Assembly (NCBI GenBank): GCA_001599975.1
Contig: BCIO01000001.1
Span: 434,001-498,000 of the forward strand
From: Cystobasidiopsis lactophilus
Lineage: Eukaryota > Basidiomycota > Agaricostilbomycetes > Agaricostilbales > Chionosphaeraceae
Length of the DNA stretch: 64,000 bases
Direction: 5' to 3'
The notes beneath the pieces were generated by a model. It worked only from the letters and a program-made list of their open reading frames with translations, had not been told where the DNA came from and did no database searches. Numbering within the stretch: the first letter of the stretch is position 1; each line of letters begins with the position of its first letter. A program made the translations under genes and the position numbers. This document shows, one piece after another, positions 9,918-21,937 of the stretch.

Positions 9918-11193
9918 CTTGGCCGCATTTTGAACAACGCCACCGCCCGCAGTCTCCGTGGCCGCTGTCTGCGACTCTGGCGAAGCCGCTCCAGAAGAGG
10001 CCGCCTGGCCGCCCCCGGCGAAGAAGGAGTTGAGCGTCTGTTGCTTCTCATCGTATGCGCTGGAGCCGATCCCGCCCTTCTGACGTCGCACAGAAGCCAG
10101 GTGGCCGTCCTGTCGAACCGCCCGGATTTTGACGGTGACCGGAAGCTGGACAGTGTCGAATGGGAATGCTTCTTCTGGAAACTCCTCGAGCGAGGCCAAT
10201 CTTCGAGCTTGGTCGACCAAGTCGGGAGAGAGGGGAAAGGCATCCGGCGGAAGCGAAAACTCGAAAATGTGGTAGGCCGTATTGGCTAGGGGCCCTGCTC
10301 CGTAGGCTGTGGTGTTGGCTGGATCTAGCAGCTGGAAGGAACGGACGAGCTCGGCGATCATAATGCCGTGGGCGGTGAGGAGGATGTGGGTCGGCTCTTG
10401 TGCTGGCTCTTGGGCTTGCGCAGCGGCCAAAACCAGCCACGGCTTGATGACACTATTTACCACCTTGTCGGCTCTTGCTCCAACATCCTCCAAGCTCTCC
10501 CCTGACGAGAACTTGATCTTTCGCCTTTCCGGCCCAGACCCTTTGGCGCCCAAGGACATGTCCTCCCAAGACGCTCCCTCGGCGTCACCGAAGAACTGCT
10601 CTCTGAGCACCGGATGAGGGATGGGCGCCACATGTTCCGACCCTGAATCCTTCTGGGCGTTCAGGTGCGCGTTGGCCTCGAAGACCCGGCAGGCGGTCCA
10701 ATGCCTGTGGACGGGTTCGCGATTTAGCCTTCCTCAAATAAAGGCGCTTCAGAACTCACGCTCGCTTTAAATCGGAGCTGTAGACCTTCTGGAACGGGAC
10801 CTGAGCTAGCGACCTTTTTCGCTTCGTCATAAGCAGGGCGTTTTTAAACATCGCAAGGACCCAAGTCCGAAAGCTTACTGTCCAGCAGCCTTTGCTTGGT
10901 TCATTCCGTGATTCGAAAGAGGAGCATCTCGGTGACCTGCCCACGTCGCTTCAGATGTCGCTCATTTTGAACACCGCAACAGTCATGGGCTCACCGGCCC
11001 ACAGCGATTTGAGGTTCTATTGAGCAGAGAAAACCAGAAGATTAGCATCTGCTGGTCATAGAGACGGTTTGCGCGAGCGAAGGTGTGTGCTCACATCGGT
11101 CGATTCGCCATCTTCAGCAGCCCAATCATCAGCCTCGCTGAGGAACCAATGAGGTGAATGGAACCTACGCCTCATCACAGTGACGACGAGCAT
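9912..11193 (-). CDS. Histidine phosphatase (phosphoglycerate mutase-like) family protein
   Basis: The first coding exons are tiny: 11169-11193 (25 nt), 11095-11111 (17 nt) and 10995-11016 (22 nt). Spliced, they give MLVVTVM-RHGESTD-NLKSLWAG-HRDAPLSNHGMNQAKAAGQ, in which the phospho-accepting His of the RHG motif is split across the first intron. The second half carries HILLTAHGIMIAELVRSF, where the second catalytic His lies, and a C-terminal low-complexity tail ending NAAKY. Product is about 365 residues. Members are phosphatases of sugar phosphates, proteins or small molecules; specificity cannot be read here. Unspliced, the gene seems to lack its catalytic motif, so automatic gene models may miss the start. 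An ATG 27 bases upstream in frame is possible. Confidence 0.8.
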
Positions 11194-11983
11194 TCTACCA
11201 GCTCTTTGCATGCACCGAGCGTGCGAACGATGGTGCAATACGTGTTCTTTTGTCACAAGCCGTCGGGGCCAGCAAAGAGCTTCGATTTGGGTTCGAAGAG
11301 GAGCAAAGGTTCAAGTTGTGTCTCAAAAGTGAAATGAAGTGGCCCCCAAGACTGCAGAACGAGACTTATATGTAAGCGGTGGGATGGTGGCCGAGGAGGT
11401 CGAAGAGGCTCAAAAGTGGAGGCAACTAGACGAAGGGCGGCTTGGCCGCTGGGACCTAGAGGAACTGATGATATGCCTCGCAGTGCATGGCCCAACTTGC
11501 AATGATGCAACGACCTCAAGTCGGAGTCAAGTGGCAGCGGATTTGCCACCTGCCCCGAATTTCTCTCTTCCTTCCCGCTGGCCACTGGCCAATCCTCAGA
11601 CGCATGTGTCAAGGGATCTAGGCTCGGGGGCGCGCTTCGCTAGCGCCCCCTCACCATTTTGAAAGTCGAACTCGCTCCGTCATGCAAGACTGGACTCGGA
11701 GCTTCCCTTTCTGTTCGCCGGGATCTTTCAGTGTCAGAGTCTCTTTGCCGGCGTTTCGTTTTCGTATGGGAGTCTACGTCTCGCGCACCCTTACACACCA
11801 AGGCATGCTGTATGCTTGCGTCGTGCGCACAGAGTAAATTTTCATCAGTCGTCACCTCGGAAACCAAATGGAAACGTTGACCTTAAGCTCAACGGCAAGA
11901 CAGCTATATAAACGCGGCTCTTGCTCTCGTAGACATCAGAAGTCTCAAGCTCTCTCTCTCCCTACCCCTCTCATCATCTCTCT
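11194..11983. other. Gene-poor stretch with a TATA-like box
   Basis: No convincing coding region here. The right end has TATATAAA at 11905-11912 followed by a pyrimidine-rich run just before ATG 11984, which looks like a strong core promoter pointing right. The left end must hold the promoter of the histidine phosphatase gene. Confidence 0.4.
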
Positions 11984-12471
11984 TATGGTTGGTTTTTTTG
12001 GCTCGCAACCTCGCTCGACAATCTTCGGCCATTTTAGGTGGGAGTTTGCCCTCTATCGTCCAAGTGAAATATGCTTACGCATGACACAGTGCAGCAACAG
12101 GTAGTCAGTCGCTTGTCAAGTGCGAAGCGCCAACCCGACGCCGGCCTTTCGAGCCAAGGCTTCCTTTCCAGAGCAGCATGGGCCCCTTCCCTCAAGTCTT
12201 AGTGCGCTGCGGTTTTCTCCAACCAGGCGACTTGCTCAGCTTTTGCCGTTCATTAGACGACCTTGTTCAATTGGAAGGACGGACAGGGATCCCTCCCCAG
12301 TCTCGGTCTGGCAGGTTTGTGGGCGTGAATGAATTTATGCGGAAGTCGGCGAGAGGAAGAGGATGTTCGGTCAGCTCTTTGGGCTTGGACGCTGATGCGT
12401 TGTTGACCTCGCTCCTGGCCGAAGCGACCACGTCCTCCCCAACGCCCTCCCCTGTCCATCTTCCTCTCTGA
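11984..12471 (+). CDS. Possible small gene downstream of a TATA box
   Basis: ATG 11984 follows a TATA-like box by about 70 bases and a CT-rich leader, an arrangement typical of well-expressed fungal genes. The first exon would read MVGFFGSQPRSTIFGHF and end near 12036 at a GTGGGAG donor, with an acceptor near 12091 and another donor near 12102. The downstream frame cannot be fixed; two frames stay open to about 12330 and 12471. I do not recognise the product. Limits given are those of the open region, not a tested gene model. Confidence 0.25.
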
Positions 12472-12479
12472 GATAGTCA

Positions 12480-13428
12480 AACTAATAGCTAAATTGGCAT
12501 CGGCTTGTAAATATATGTCGCGATCGGTCCTGAAATTGAGGCGCGGTGCAGAAAAACGCGTTACACAAACAGTTTTGAGGACCTAGAGTTCCTCTAGGTA
12601 ATTGATCTGCGCGCATTTGCGGTGCATGGTCGTGTGTAGAACGTATTCAAAGAACGGGAAGTAGGTACATGTGTAGTTGCTAACCAGTAGCTTTCGATCC
12701 GCTTGCGAGCTCGGCCAGCCTCACGTTCTATAAGTGGTGGCGTACTCTACTGCCCTGGACACCTCGTTGTCTCTGTCCGCGGAGCTCGCGCAAAGGGGTG
12801 TTAATGATTCCCAAAGTGCCAGAGAGCGGCTAGAGGTCGGACAGAACTGTTTCGCCACTCACATCTTGCAACATGCTTCGATTGTCTGGCTCTTCCCTTG
12901 CGATTGGCCAGACGAGTGCCCACGAAGAACAAACAGCCTCTGAAGAATACCATGAGACCATCAGAATTCGGTGAAGTGAACCGATGCGGGGGCGTCGACA
13001 AGCTCCAAGACGATTGTGCGACCCTCCAAAACCTTTCCACAGAGCCGACTGCTAGCAAAGACCACAATTCTTGCAAAAATCAAGCATCAGGGACGTCAGG
13101 AACGACGAAGCAATGCCACCAAAGACCATATCGCAGACGCAAATGTCGATCACGCTCCAGGCAAACAAGGCAATGGGTCACAGCTGGGCAGGCTTGGGGT
13201 CTCGGGGAGCCACCGGGGACCATCTAGCAGCATTACAACACTTCAATCGGCATCCAAAGCGGTGGTCCGAGGTCAAGAACCACAAGGCGGAGGGCGCGCA
13301 GACTCGAGAGGGCGCGGGCGCTGCGAGCTGTCTGCCAGCCTCAGCGACGAGCAGCGGGAGGTCTGCCTTCTGAACCTTCATAACGACCTCAACAGACCTT
13401 GTGGAGGTCTAGAGATCCGTCCCTCAGC
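12480..13428. other. Long upstream region of the clathrin heavy chain gene
   Basis: About 950 bases with no coding region I can support on either strand. It presumably includes the promoter and 5' UTR of the clathrin gene. Confidence 0.4.
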
Positions 13429-16400
13429 ATGGCACAGCCTATTAGCTTCACGGTAGGTCACCAGCTCTCGCACGACCTCCGGGGCGCCCAAACCCTCCTG
13501 GGGCTCCGGAGCCCTCTGCAAGCATCTTGCGAGACTCAGGCTCATATTCACACGCGCGGCACAGGAGAATTTGCAGCTTACAAGCCTAGGCGTCCAGCCC
13601 GCGAGTATCTCGTTCAATACGCTCACGCTGTCCAGCGACAAGTATATCTGCGTGCGCGAGGAGACCAATGGCGCTAAGCAGGTCGTCATCGTCGACCTGT
13701 CCGACGCCAACAATGTCCTGCGCCGGCCCATCAGCGCTGAGAGCGCAATCATGCATCCTGAGCAGAAGATAATCGCCTTGCGCGGTGCGTTCTCGCTCAC
13801 TCCTGCTGCCATTCGCCAGAGGCTTTTGCTGAATGGCGCACGGGCGAACACACAGCCGGGCGGCAGCTTCAAATGTTCAACATTGACCTCAAGCAGAAGG
13901 TCAAGTCCCACTTGATCACCGAGGACGTTTCCTTCTGGCGCTGGCTCAACAACGACACCGTCGGCATCGTCACGGACAGCGCCGTCTACGCGTGGTCCAT
14001 CTCCGGCCCGGAGACGCCCAGCAAGCTGTTCGACCGCCACGCCTCGCTCGCCGGCCACCAGATCATCAACCTCCGCCAGAACGCGGACGAAAAGTGGCTC
14101 TGCCTCGTCGGCATCTCTTCCAACCCGACGCCCGGCGCGTTCAAGGTCAAGGGCAGCATGCAGCTCTACTCCAAGGAGCGCCAAGTGTCCCAGCCGATCG
14201 AGGGCCACGCCGCCGCGTTCGCTTCCCTCCGCCTCGACGGCTCGCCCGTCGACTCCAAGCTCTTCACGTTTGCCGTCCGTACCGCCACCGGCGCCAAGCT
14301 GCACATCGTCGAAATCGATCACCAGGCCGAGGCGCCCGTGTTCGCCAAGAAGTCGGTCGACGTCTTCTTCCCGCCCGAGGCCACCAACGACTTCCCGGTC
14401 GCCATGGAGGTCTCCAAGCCCTACTCCATCATCTTCTTGGTCACCAAATACGGTTTTATCCACCTCTACGACCTCGAGACCGGCGCTTGCATCTACATGA
14501 ACCGCATTTCCGGCGAGACCATCTTCGTCACTTGCGAGCACGAGGCCACCGGCGGCATCATCGGTGTCAACCGCAAGGGCCAGGTGCTGTCTGTCTCGGT
14601 GGACGAGAACACCATGGTGCCCTACATCCTCTCCACCCTCAACAACCCCGAACTCGCGCTCAAGCTCGCCTCTCGGGGCAACCTGCCCGGCGCGGACGAC
14701 ATCTACGTCAACCAGTTCCGCAACCTGTTCGCCTCTGGACAATATGGCGAGGCCGCCAAGCTGGCCGCCAACTCGCCCAGGGGCATCTTGAGGACCGCCC
14801 AGACCATCGAGCAGTTCAAGGCCGTCCCTGCCCAGGCCGGCACCCTCTCACCCATCCTCCAGTACTTTGGCACCTTGCTCGAGAAAGGCCAGCTCAACAA
14901 GCAAGAGTCGCTCGAACTGGCCAGGCCGGTCTTGGTCCAAGGTCGCAAGCAGGTTCGTCGTCGCTTTTACCTTCATCTGCCTCGTGTGTGCGCGTGTGTG
15001 CTAACGGTCAATACTTGGCTGCAAACAGCTCCTGGAAAAATGGTTGAAGGAGGACAAGCTGGAGTGCAGCGAGGAGCTGGGCGACATCGTGCGCTCGCAC
15101 GACATGAACCTGGCTCTGTCCGTCTACTTGCGCGCCAACGTGCCCTCCAAGTGCGTCGCATGCTTCGCCGAGCTCGGCCAGCCGGAGAAGATTCTGCTGT
15201 ACGCCAAGCGGGTCAATTACACCCCGGACTACGCCGCCCTTCTGCAGCACATCACTCGCAACAACCCGGACAAGGGCGTCGAGTTTGCCACCTCGCTCAT
15301 CAACGACGAGACCGGCCCGCTCATCGACCTCGAGCGCGCGGCCGACATTTTCATTGGCCAGGGCCTCGTCCAGCAGGCCACCAGCTTCCTGCTCGACGCC
15401 CTCAAGGAGAACAAGCCCGAGCAGGGCCACCTCCAAACCCGCTTGCTGGAGATGAACCTCACCCAGGCTCCTCAAGTCGCCGATGCCATCTGTGGGTTGC
15501 CATTCTCCTGCCTCGACCATCTTTAGGCCGAAGTCTCACTCTTTATCTACTTGCCACAGTGGGCAACGAGATGTTCTCGCACTACGACAGGCCCCGCATC
15601 GCCAACCTGTGCGAGCGCGCCGGCCTCTTGCAGCGTGCTCTGGAACACTACGAGGACATCAACGACATCAAGCGCGTTGTGGTCCACACCAACTTGCTCC
15701 AACCTGACGTGGGTGCCTTTTCGTCTTGAGTAGCCGAAGTTGGCTCAAATTCAGGGCGCGACTCTCAGTGGCTGGTCAATTTCTTTGGCAAGCTGACTGT
15801 CGACAACACGCTGGAGTGCCTCAAGGAGATGCTCAAGTCCAACATCCGGCAAAACTTGCAGGTCGTGGTCCAAGCCGCCACCAAGTACTCGGAGCTGATT
15901 GGCCCGCCTCGCCTCATCGAGATGTTCGAGTCCTTCAAGTCCTTTGAGGGCCTGTACTACTACCTCGGCTCCGTCGTCAACATCTCCACCGACTCGGAGG
16001 TCCACTTCAAATACATCCAGGCCGCCACCCGCACCGGCCAGATCCGAGAGGTTGAGCGCATCTGCCGCGAGTCGAACCACTACAACCCGGAGAAGGTCAA
16101 GAACTTCTTGAAGGAAGCGAAGCTGCAAGACCAGCTGCCTTTGATCATCGTCTGCGACCGATTCGACTACGTTCACGATCTGGTCCTCTACCTGTACCAG
16201 AACGGCCTGATCAGCTTCATCGAGGTCTACGTTCAGCGCGTCAACTCGGCCCGCACGCCGCAGGTCATTGGCGGCCTGCTCGATGTCGACTGCGAGGAGA
16301 CACAGATCAAGGCGCTCTTGAACTCGGTGCAAGGCCCGATCCCTGTCGACGAGCTGGTGGACGAGGTTGAAAAGCGGAATCGCCTCAAGCTCATTCTGCC

Positions 16401-19318
16401 GTGGCTGGAAGCCCGCATCCAAGGCGGCTCCCAGGAGCCAGCGCTCTACAACGCCCTGGCCAAGATCAACATTGACTCCAACAACAACCCAGAGGCCTTT
16501 CTCAAGGAGAACAACGTAAGCCTCCGTTTCCCCTTGGCGCCGTGACGCCGTGCTCACATCTGCAAACGTTTGCAGGTTTACGACCCACTGGTGGTCGGCA
16601 AGTACTGCGAGAAGCGCGACCCTTACCTCGCCTACATCGCATACGCGAAGGGCTTCTGCGACGACGAGCTGGTGGCTATCACCAACGAGAACAGCATGTT
16701 CAAGCACCAAGCCCGCTATCTCGTCAAGCGGCGGCGCGCCGAGCTCTGGGCTTCGGTTCTCTCGACCGAGAACACCTACCGCCGCCAATTGGTTGACCAG
16801 GTGGTCTCCACCGCCGTGCCTGAGTCCACCGACCCTGAAGATGTGTCTGTCACCGTCAAGGCCTTCCTGAGCGCTGACCTCCCCACCGAGCTTATCGAGC
16901 TGCTTGAGAAGATCGTGCTCGAGCCGTCTGCCTTCAGCGACAACTCGAACCTCAAAAAGCTGCTGATGCTCACTGCCATTCGAACGGACAAGGGCAAGGT
17001 GATCAGCTACATCGAGCGCCTCGATGGCTACGACGTGGCCGAGATTGCGAACATTGCGCTCGAGCACGGCTTGCACGAGGAGACCTTTACCCTCTACAAG
17101 AAGCACAACATGCACCTCGAAGCCATCAACGTGCTTGTCGAATACGTCGTCTCCATTGATCGCGCCTCCCAGTACGCTAACAAGGTCAACATCCCGCCCG
17201 TCTGGTCCCGCTTGGGCAAGGCGCAGCTGGACGGTTTGCGCATCAAGGACGCCATCGACTCGTACATCAAGGCCGAAGACCCCAACAACTACGCCGAAGT
17301 CATCGAGACCGCCTCGCGCGCCGACAAGTACGACGATCTCGTGCGCTACCTTCAGATGGCGCGCAAGACGCTGCGCGAGCCGGCCATTGATACCGAGCTA
17401 GCCTTCGCGTATGCTCGCACCGACCGCTTGCATGACATGGAAGAGTTCTTGGGCATGACCAACGTCGCCGACCTGCTTGCTGCCGGTGAGAAGGCTTTCG
17501 ACGCCGAGCTGTACGAGGCCGCCCGGTTGCTCTTCTCCAGCATCTCCAACTATGCGCGCTTGGCCACGACCCTCATCTACCTTGGCGAAAACCAGGCAGC
17601 AGTGGACGCCGCGCGCAAGGCTGGCAATACCCAGTGCGTTGTTTAGGTTTTCTTTTCCCCCAAAAAGTCTCTATGCTCATGCGTTTCACTGTAGGGTGTG
17701 GAAACAGGTCAACGCTGCATGTATCGACAAGCAAGAGTTCCGCTTGGCCCAGATTTGCGGTCTCAACCTCATCGTCCACGCCGAAGAGCTCCAGGTGAGT
17801 TGTATTAGCATGGCGCTACTGCGCTTGCTCACGAGATGAGGACAGTCTATCGTTCGCCTGTACGAGAACCGGGGCCATTTCGAAGAGCTCATGTCTTTGC
17901 TGGAGGCTGGCTTGGGGCTCGAGCGAGCGCACATGGGTCTGTTCACCGAGCTCTCCATTCTTTACGCCAAGGTTCGCATTGTCGGCCCCTTTGCCCTTTA
18001 CGGAATGTTTCTTAACAGTACCGCAGTATCGCCCGGAACGATTGATGGAGCACTTGAAGCTGTTCTGGTCGCGCATCAACATTCCCAAGGTCATCAAATC
18101 TGCCGAGGCCGCCCACCTCTGGCCGGAGCTGGTGTTCCTTTACGTCAAATACGACGAGTTCGACAATGCTGCGCTGGCCATGATGGAGCGCTCTTCCTCC
18201 GCGTGGGACCACTCCCAGTTCAAAGACATCATCGTCAAGGTTGCAAACATCGAGATCTACTACAAGGTGCGTTCGACCTGTTACTCCATAGCATCATAGT
18301 GCTCAACAGAACAACGCAATAACACAGTCCCTCACCTTCTACCTCTCGGAAGCGCCGATGCTGCTCAACGACTTGCTCACCGCCCTCGCCCCTCGCATCG
18401 ACCACGCCAGGGTCGTCCGCATGTTCCAGCGTAAAGAGGTCGACCATCTACCGCTTATCAAGCCTTACCTTATCTCTGTTCAACACCACAACATCGAGGC
18501 TGTCAACGAGGCTTTTAACGAGCTCTTGATCGAAGAAGAGGACTACGCCACTTTGGTGAGCCGGCCTCCCCACTCCCTCCTGCGAATTGATATTGACGCG
18601 AGCCAACAGAGGGACAGCATCAACTCTTACGACAACTTCAGCCAAATCGAACTGGCGAGCCGACTGGAGCGACACGAGCTCCTCGAGTTCCGCCGCATCG
18701 CTGCCCTGTTGTACAAGAAAAACTCAAAATGGGAGCAGTCGATCAGCCTCTCGAAGCAAGACAAGCTGTTCAAGGATGCGATGGAGACAGCCGCAGAAAG
18801 CAGTACGATCGACATCGCCGAAGAGCTGCTGCGCTACTTTGTCGACATCGGCGCCAAGGAACTGTTCAGCGCATGCCTTTACGTTTGTTACGACCTTTTA
18901 AGACCGGACGCAGTCGCCGAGCTCAGCTGGCGTCACGGTCTCAACGACTACTACCAACCTTATGCCCTCCAGGTCATGCGCGAGCAGTTTACAAGGGTGA
19001 GAGTTCGATCTGCGATCCCTTTGCACGACCGTCGTCTAATGTGCGTGGGCGCAGATGGCCTCGCTCGAAGCCCAAATCAAGAACCTGTCCACAAAATCAG
19101 CCGCCAAAGAGGAGGCGGAAGAATCAGCTCCCATCCGTGAGTGCCCAAGGCCTTGCCATTCGTTGTGCCCTCAACTGATTGGCTTGATTTTGAATCAAGT
19201 TGGCCCTGGCGGCTTTGGGAACACGCTGATGATCACGGGCGGCCCCGGATATCAGGCGCCGCCACCTCAGGGCGTGTTCATGCAACCCACGGGCTTCGCG
19301 CCCATGGCAACGTTTTAA
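13429..19318 (+). CDS. CHC1: Clathrin heavy chain
   Basis: Complete gene, 14 exons, 1679 residues, the expected length for fungi. Exons: 13429-13452, 13565-13784, 13856-14952, 15029-15491, 15560-15708, 15769-16515, 16576-17633, 17695-17794, 17846-17971, 18027-18266, 18328-18555, 18610-18996, 19055-19136 and 19200-19318. The N-terminal propeller opens [18 protein letters not shown] and contains DKYICVREE and [13 protein letters not shown]; the leg has long alpha-solenoid repeats (for example [16 protein letters not shown]). The protein forms the triskelion coat at Golgi, endosome and plasma membrane. The C-terminus ends in a Gly/Pro/Gln-rich tail with TGFAPMATF. The first coding exon is only 24 nt, before a 112-base intron. 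Codon use is strongly biased to C/G at third positions, typical of high expression; this leaves two long antisense frames open by chance. Confidence 0.97.
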
Positions 19319-19441
19319 TACTTTTCGGTTCTTGGTATGACAAAAGGGGCGATGCTGCTGCACTAGAATGCGCTTTCACGATGGTCCCCTTGCTTGCAAT
19401 TCGGCTGCTCTCTTGAGCTTTACGACCGACTGGTGCCCAAG

Positions 19442-20637
19442 TTAAAGATCCTTCTTCTTCTCGGTAGCGCCGCTTCCTGCGCTCAAAAGCTGCTCTTGCT
19501 TCAACCAGGAGCCCACCCCAACCGCCGTGCCCGGACCGGCGAGGATAGTGACCAGCAGTCTTTGCCACACAGGGAAGACCGAGGTCGGAACCGTGTAGAG
19601 TGAGAACGCCAACGATGAGGCGAAGCCGACGACGTAGTCGATCAAGAGGAAGATGTGGGCTTGGTAGGCAAAGTCTTGCTGCTTGAGAAGGGGCGGAAGG
19701 AGAAGCCGGCTCGCGTTGAAAGCAGGTTTGTCAGAAAAGAGAACGGTGGCAAAGAAAGCCAGGTGTGCGCCGGTAGAAATGGTGCAAGCTACGATATAAC
19801 CCATCCTGAGAGGCTGGATATCGGTGCTGGCCGGCCCCGGCTTGGGGAAAAAAGACCCTAGCAGAATGACAAGGGTGGCTTGGAGGACGGGAACTGCCAT
19901 CGAAATCTAAATGAGGCCGTCCTTCGAGCCCAGCAACTCAAAACCTACACATTTGCCATAGTCCCACCACAAACGCATGGAAATGCGTGTCCATGACCTC
20001 GCCGAAGTTGAACAGCAGGAAGGTCGGCGTGACGTAGCCCAAGAGGAAGGTGATGAGGATGGCGCCGGAGTCGTGTCGGAGCACTGGGCTTGTGCTGGTC
20101 CTTCGAATGTGAAGAGCCGAAAACAGGTGGAAGACCGGATTGATGACCGCGCTGGTGAGGAATTGGCCCAATTGGACGAACAGCGAAGGAAAGCTCGGGG
20201 CTGAGCCTTTGTTAGACATGCGGCTGCCTTCGACTGAGCTGGCCAAAATGGTAGGGCCATATTGCGCGAAGAACATGGCGCAAAAGAACTGAGACCACAG
20301 TTGTCAGAAATGGGAGGCCACCCAGAGTGGCAAACGCCGACCTTGTAGCCGGGATCCGCATCGCTTGCAACTAGCGGCCAAAAGAAGGCTATTAAGCCCT
20401 TGAGTTGCTTGTCGAAAACTGTCGTTCTTCGTCAAATTGGCTGGAAGCTGCCCCGGTCTTCGAATCCTCACATTTCATCTCGGAGAACGAGAATTTGAGC
20501 TTGAGTCCGTCATGCAACACGCTTTTGCCTCCGTATTCGCCAATAGCAGTGAGCAGTGGCCCGTTCAAAACGAGAATGCCAACAAAGCCAGCCAAGAAGA
20601 GCGTCACAAAGACTGGTGCGGGACCGATCAAAGCCAT
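19442..20637 (-). CDS. Polytopic membrane protein of unknown function
   Basis: Starts at ATG 20637 with a hydrophobic segment (MALIGPAPVFVTLFLAGFVG). Further helices follow: GLIAFFWPLVAS, FFCAMFFAQYGPTILAS, QLGQFLTSAVINPVFHLFSA, AILITFLLGYVTPTFLLFNF, LQATLVILLGSFF, MGYIVACTISTGAHLAFFAT, HIFLLIDYVVGFASSLAF and a last one near VWQRLLVTILAGPG. I count about eight or nine membrane segments and a lysine-rich end (ATEKKKDL) before the stop at 19442; the KKDL ending could be an ER signal. Two introns after the first exon splice cleanly; the intron near 19910-19960 is unclear. Tail-to-tail with clathrin (123 bases). The layout recalls fungal integral membrane proteins next to terpenoid genes, but no such cluster is seen. 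Confidence 0.6.
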
Positions 20638-20894
20638 GGCTGCAGACCGAAGAGGAGGCGGGCAGGAAGGGTCAAGTTGTGTATCTCAAAGGCGCCGAGG
20701 GTCGTTGGAGTCGCCGACAGAGGCCAAGAAGCGGGGTCTAGCCGTGGGTTTGGATCTACGGCGTGCGGAGAAGGGCCAGAGCTTGGTGCGGAAGAGCAGT
20801 GTGAGCCAAAGTGGCGCTTTACAATTGGTGCACACTCGACATCCCTGCATCTGAGACTAATACGAGCACCAGGCCAGGCATCCCAATACGACGG

Positions 20895-21666
20895 TCAGGC
20901 AACTCGACGAAGCACAGCGTAATTAAGCTCCCGATGGACGAGACGCTCCACAGCTTCCGTTGCCTCGTAAAACCCGTCTTGATCTGCAACAGCCTCGTGA
21001 ACCTGATGGACTCCAGTCAGGCAGCTTAGCGGTGAGACGGCGATTTGAAGTGACTTGCGCACCTTTTCGTCGGGATAGCCGCTAAATGCCACGAACGACC
21101 CAGGTCGCTCTGCACACTCGCCGTGGTAGAAGAAAGACTCTCGTTGAAGTGCTGCTACGGCCTTGTCATATTGGCGCCGCGACGTCCGCTTGTTCTTCAG
21201 CTCAAGAAAGGTGAAGTCGACCAGTTTGGCTGCAAACGCCCGGTCATCGTCCGGATCTCCATCGAGATCATAGGTCAACACTGTCACAGTCCCTGGTCGA
21301 ACAACAGGGCCGATGAGTGGCGCGGCCTGGGCCTGCGCCACCTCGTCGCTCTTCGCAGCTTTATAGCTGGCCTCGGATTGCCATACTTTATCTTAGCAAT
21401 CAGACATGCCAAATCCTACAAAAGGGAGCTCTCTACCAATGATCACGTATGCCACGTCGGTATCCTCTTTGTGGAAGCCTGCCCAGCCACTGATCACGTC
21501 GCAGTTTGAGGAACACCGGAACACATTCCCAAAAAAGTGGCACGCAACGCGACCTTTTGAACCCGGCATTTTTCGAGCTGTGTGCAATGGCAGCGTCTAC
21601 CATGGAGTGGTCCTTGGCATAGGCCTCCGAGGGAGCAAATTTAATGAACTCGACCAAAGTCGTCAT
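20895..21666 (-). CDS. ABM/EthD-type dimeric alpha+beta barrel protein
   Basis: Begins MTTLVEFIKFAPSEAYAKDHSM and, after introns, continues DVISGWAGFHKEDTDVAYVIIG then WQSEASYKAAKSDE. A second related half contains GTVTVLTYDLDGDPDD, FTFLELKN and GYPDEKVHEAVADQDGF. Two tandem ferredoxin-like halves with strands such as TLVEF and VTVLTYDL fit the antibiotic-biosynthesis-monooxygenase (ABM) superfamily, whose members are small oxygenases, heme enzymes or stress proteins. Substrate is unknown. The exon around 21500-21560 is hard to place because two frames remain open. It is head-to-head with the ArfGAP gene. Confidence 0.6.
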
Positions 21667-21937
21667 CGTGGTCGACGGGCCTCCTGAGGCAGCTTCGAGG
21701 GACGGGCAGAGTCCGAGGGGCAACAGCGCGGGTTCAGCAATTTCGTAGGCCTTGATCAAGCCTCTGCAGCCTCGTCCGCAGGCAAGGCCAGAAGTCGCGA
21801 TCACGCGCGAAAGTTCATGTCTCTCGCCCTCTGTCAGAGACAGCCAGGCCCGGCCACGCGAGCTTGCAGCCCGGCACAGTACACAGTGACCTGACCTAAT
21901 TTTTGAGGCCTTCAGCGACCACAGCAAGCGGGCGTTG
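21667..21937. promoter_or_regulatory. Divergent promoter, ABM-type gene / ArfGAP gene
   Basis: 271 bases between the divergent start codons at 21666 (leftward) and 21938 (rightward). No TATA box or clear repeats seen. Confidence 0.4.

Noticed and set aside
11095-11193. Histidine phosphatase that has lost its catalytic RHG motif
   Set aside because: Splicing intron 11112-11168 restores RHGESTDNLKSLW, so the loss is an artefact of reading through an intron.
13378-14742. 454-codon open frame antisense to clathrin heavy chain
   Set aside because: It lies opposite clathrin coding sequence with strong third-position G/C bias, which keeps antisense frames open by chance. The sense strand gives the conserved clathrin protein.
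15751-17115. Second 454-codon antisense frame in clathrin
   Set aside because: Same cause; composition is Val/Leu/Asp-rich as expected for a reverse reading of biased codons.
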